Assembly: GCA_036924085.1 (NCBI GenBank)
Contig: JAVGWX010000025.1
Location: 31,197,921 to 31,261,920, forward strand
Direction of reading: 5' to 3'
Source of the DNA: Ariolimax columbianus
Lineage: Eukaryota > Mollusca > Gastropoda > Stylommatophora > Arionidae
Length of the DNA: 64,000 bases
Part shown: positions 63,627 through 64,000 of the stretch, in pieces
Layout of the letters: each line of letters opens with the position of its first letter
How positions within the stretch are numbered: the stretch's first letter is position 1
Notes under the pieces: model-generated
Told to the model about the DNA's origin: nothing
Databases searched by the model: none
Seen by the model: the letters and a program-made list of their open reading frames with translations, nothing else
Made by a program: the position numbers and the translations under genes

Positions 63627-64000
63627 TCACATTTGATCGGCGCATGACATGGAAAAGTCAGATCGAGAGAAACCGAATTAAAGCCAGAGAAAGAATGGCG
63701 ATCATGAGGAAACTTGCTGGCACAAGCTGGGGAGCAGACGAAGGCATACTAAAGAAACTGTACACTGGAAGAGTGAGACCAGTTCTCGAGTATGGCATCG
63801 CGGCATGGACAACAGCAGCGAAGGCGAACTTCGATAAAGTTAACAAACTTCAAAACCAAGCTATGAGAATCATAACTGGTGGCATGAAGTCAACGCCAAT
63901 TGTAGAACTTGAAAAGATTACAAAACTGCAATCCATGACCGACAGAAGAGACTGCAGAGCCCAGCTGCAGTCAGAGAAACTCCGAAGACTGACGGACCAT
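63627..64000 (+). mobile_element. LINE-I insertion, 5'-truncated, runs off the window
   Basis: From TCACATTTGATCGGCGCATG the sequence is nearly identical to the LINE-I at 6051 (minus strand 7530-7155): VTFDRRMTWKSQIERN, LAGTSWGADEGILKKLYTG and VRPVLEYGIAAW, open in frame to the window end. The junction with the divergent element at 63626 is abrupt. Confidence 0.93.

Noticed and set aside
1..64000. LTR retrotransposons, DNA transposons or viral insertions
   Set aside because: I found no integrase, aspartic protease, DDE transposase, long terminal repeats or viral structural motifs. All RT sequences are of the non-LTR type.

Overview
The window is nuclear DNA of an animal, most likely a marine lophotrochozoan (a mollusc is my best guess; low confidence, based on overall repeat style and not on a diagnostic gene). 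Evidence for an animal nuclear genome: spliced C2H2 zinc-finger genes with consistent intron phases, AATAAA sites downstream of them, many non-LTR retrotransposon (LINE) fragments, and tRNA-derived SINEs. There is no sign of a bacterial operon, a virus or an LTR element.

Main structure: parts of three tandem copies of one C2H2 zinc-finger gene unit, all on the + strand. Unit 1 (about 5.2-19.7 kb) keeps a penultimate exon (5780-5903) and a terminal finger exon (12821-14508), followed by decayed fingers and a conserved 3' flank. Unit 2 (about 24.9-53.2 kb) is the most complete: a candidate 5' end near 25.0-25.3 kb, exons at 28747-28795, 34597-34705, 39545-39656 and 43397-45249 with perfectly matching phases (predicted 704 residues, 16 fingers), then a 3' flank. 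Unit 3 (about 58.5-61.9 kb) shows only the 5' region and first coding exon (61777-61825) before newer repeats take over. The gene has no KRAB, SCAN, BTB or ZAD domain that I can recognise. Its N-terminal part is acidic and contains a ten-residue tandem repeat.

Introns and intergenic DNA are almost wholly mobile-element derived. I use local names. LINE-I: RT plus RNase H, with a (GAA)n 3' tail. LINE-II: CR1/L2-like. LINE-III: a loose group of other non-LTR RT fragments. SINE-A: about 350 bp, (GAA)n tail. SINE-B: about 250 bp, tRNA-like head, A-rich tail. SINE-C and SINE-D: tRNA-like heads. SINE-E: shares its 3' half with SINE-A. Repeat-F: about 750 bp, unclassified. Several insertions have clear target-site duplications (TSDs), and because the gene units are duplicated many have a recognisable empty site in the paralogous unit.

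Tandem arrays are frequent and several were born inside mobile elements: 193 bp x7, 41 bp x10 (two unrelated arrays), 37 bp x9-10, 51 bp x23, 19 bp x7 and 51 bp x4.

Nothing here is a defence or metabolic system. The interest lies in a zinc-finger gene family and the retroelements that invaded its copies, and in a set of SINE families that share a central domain and, for SINE-A, a tail with the resident LINE-I.
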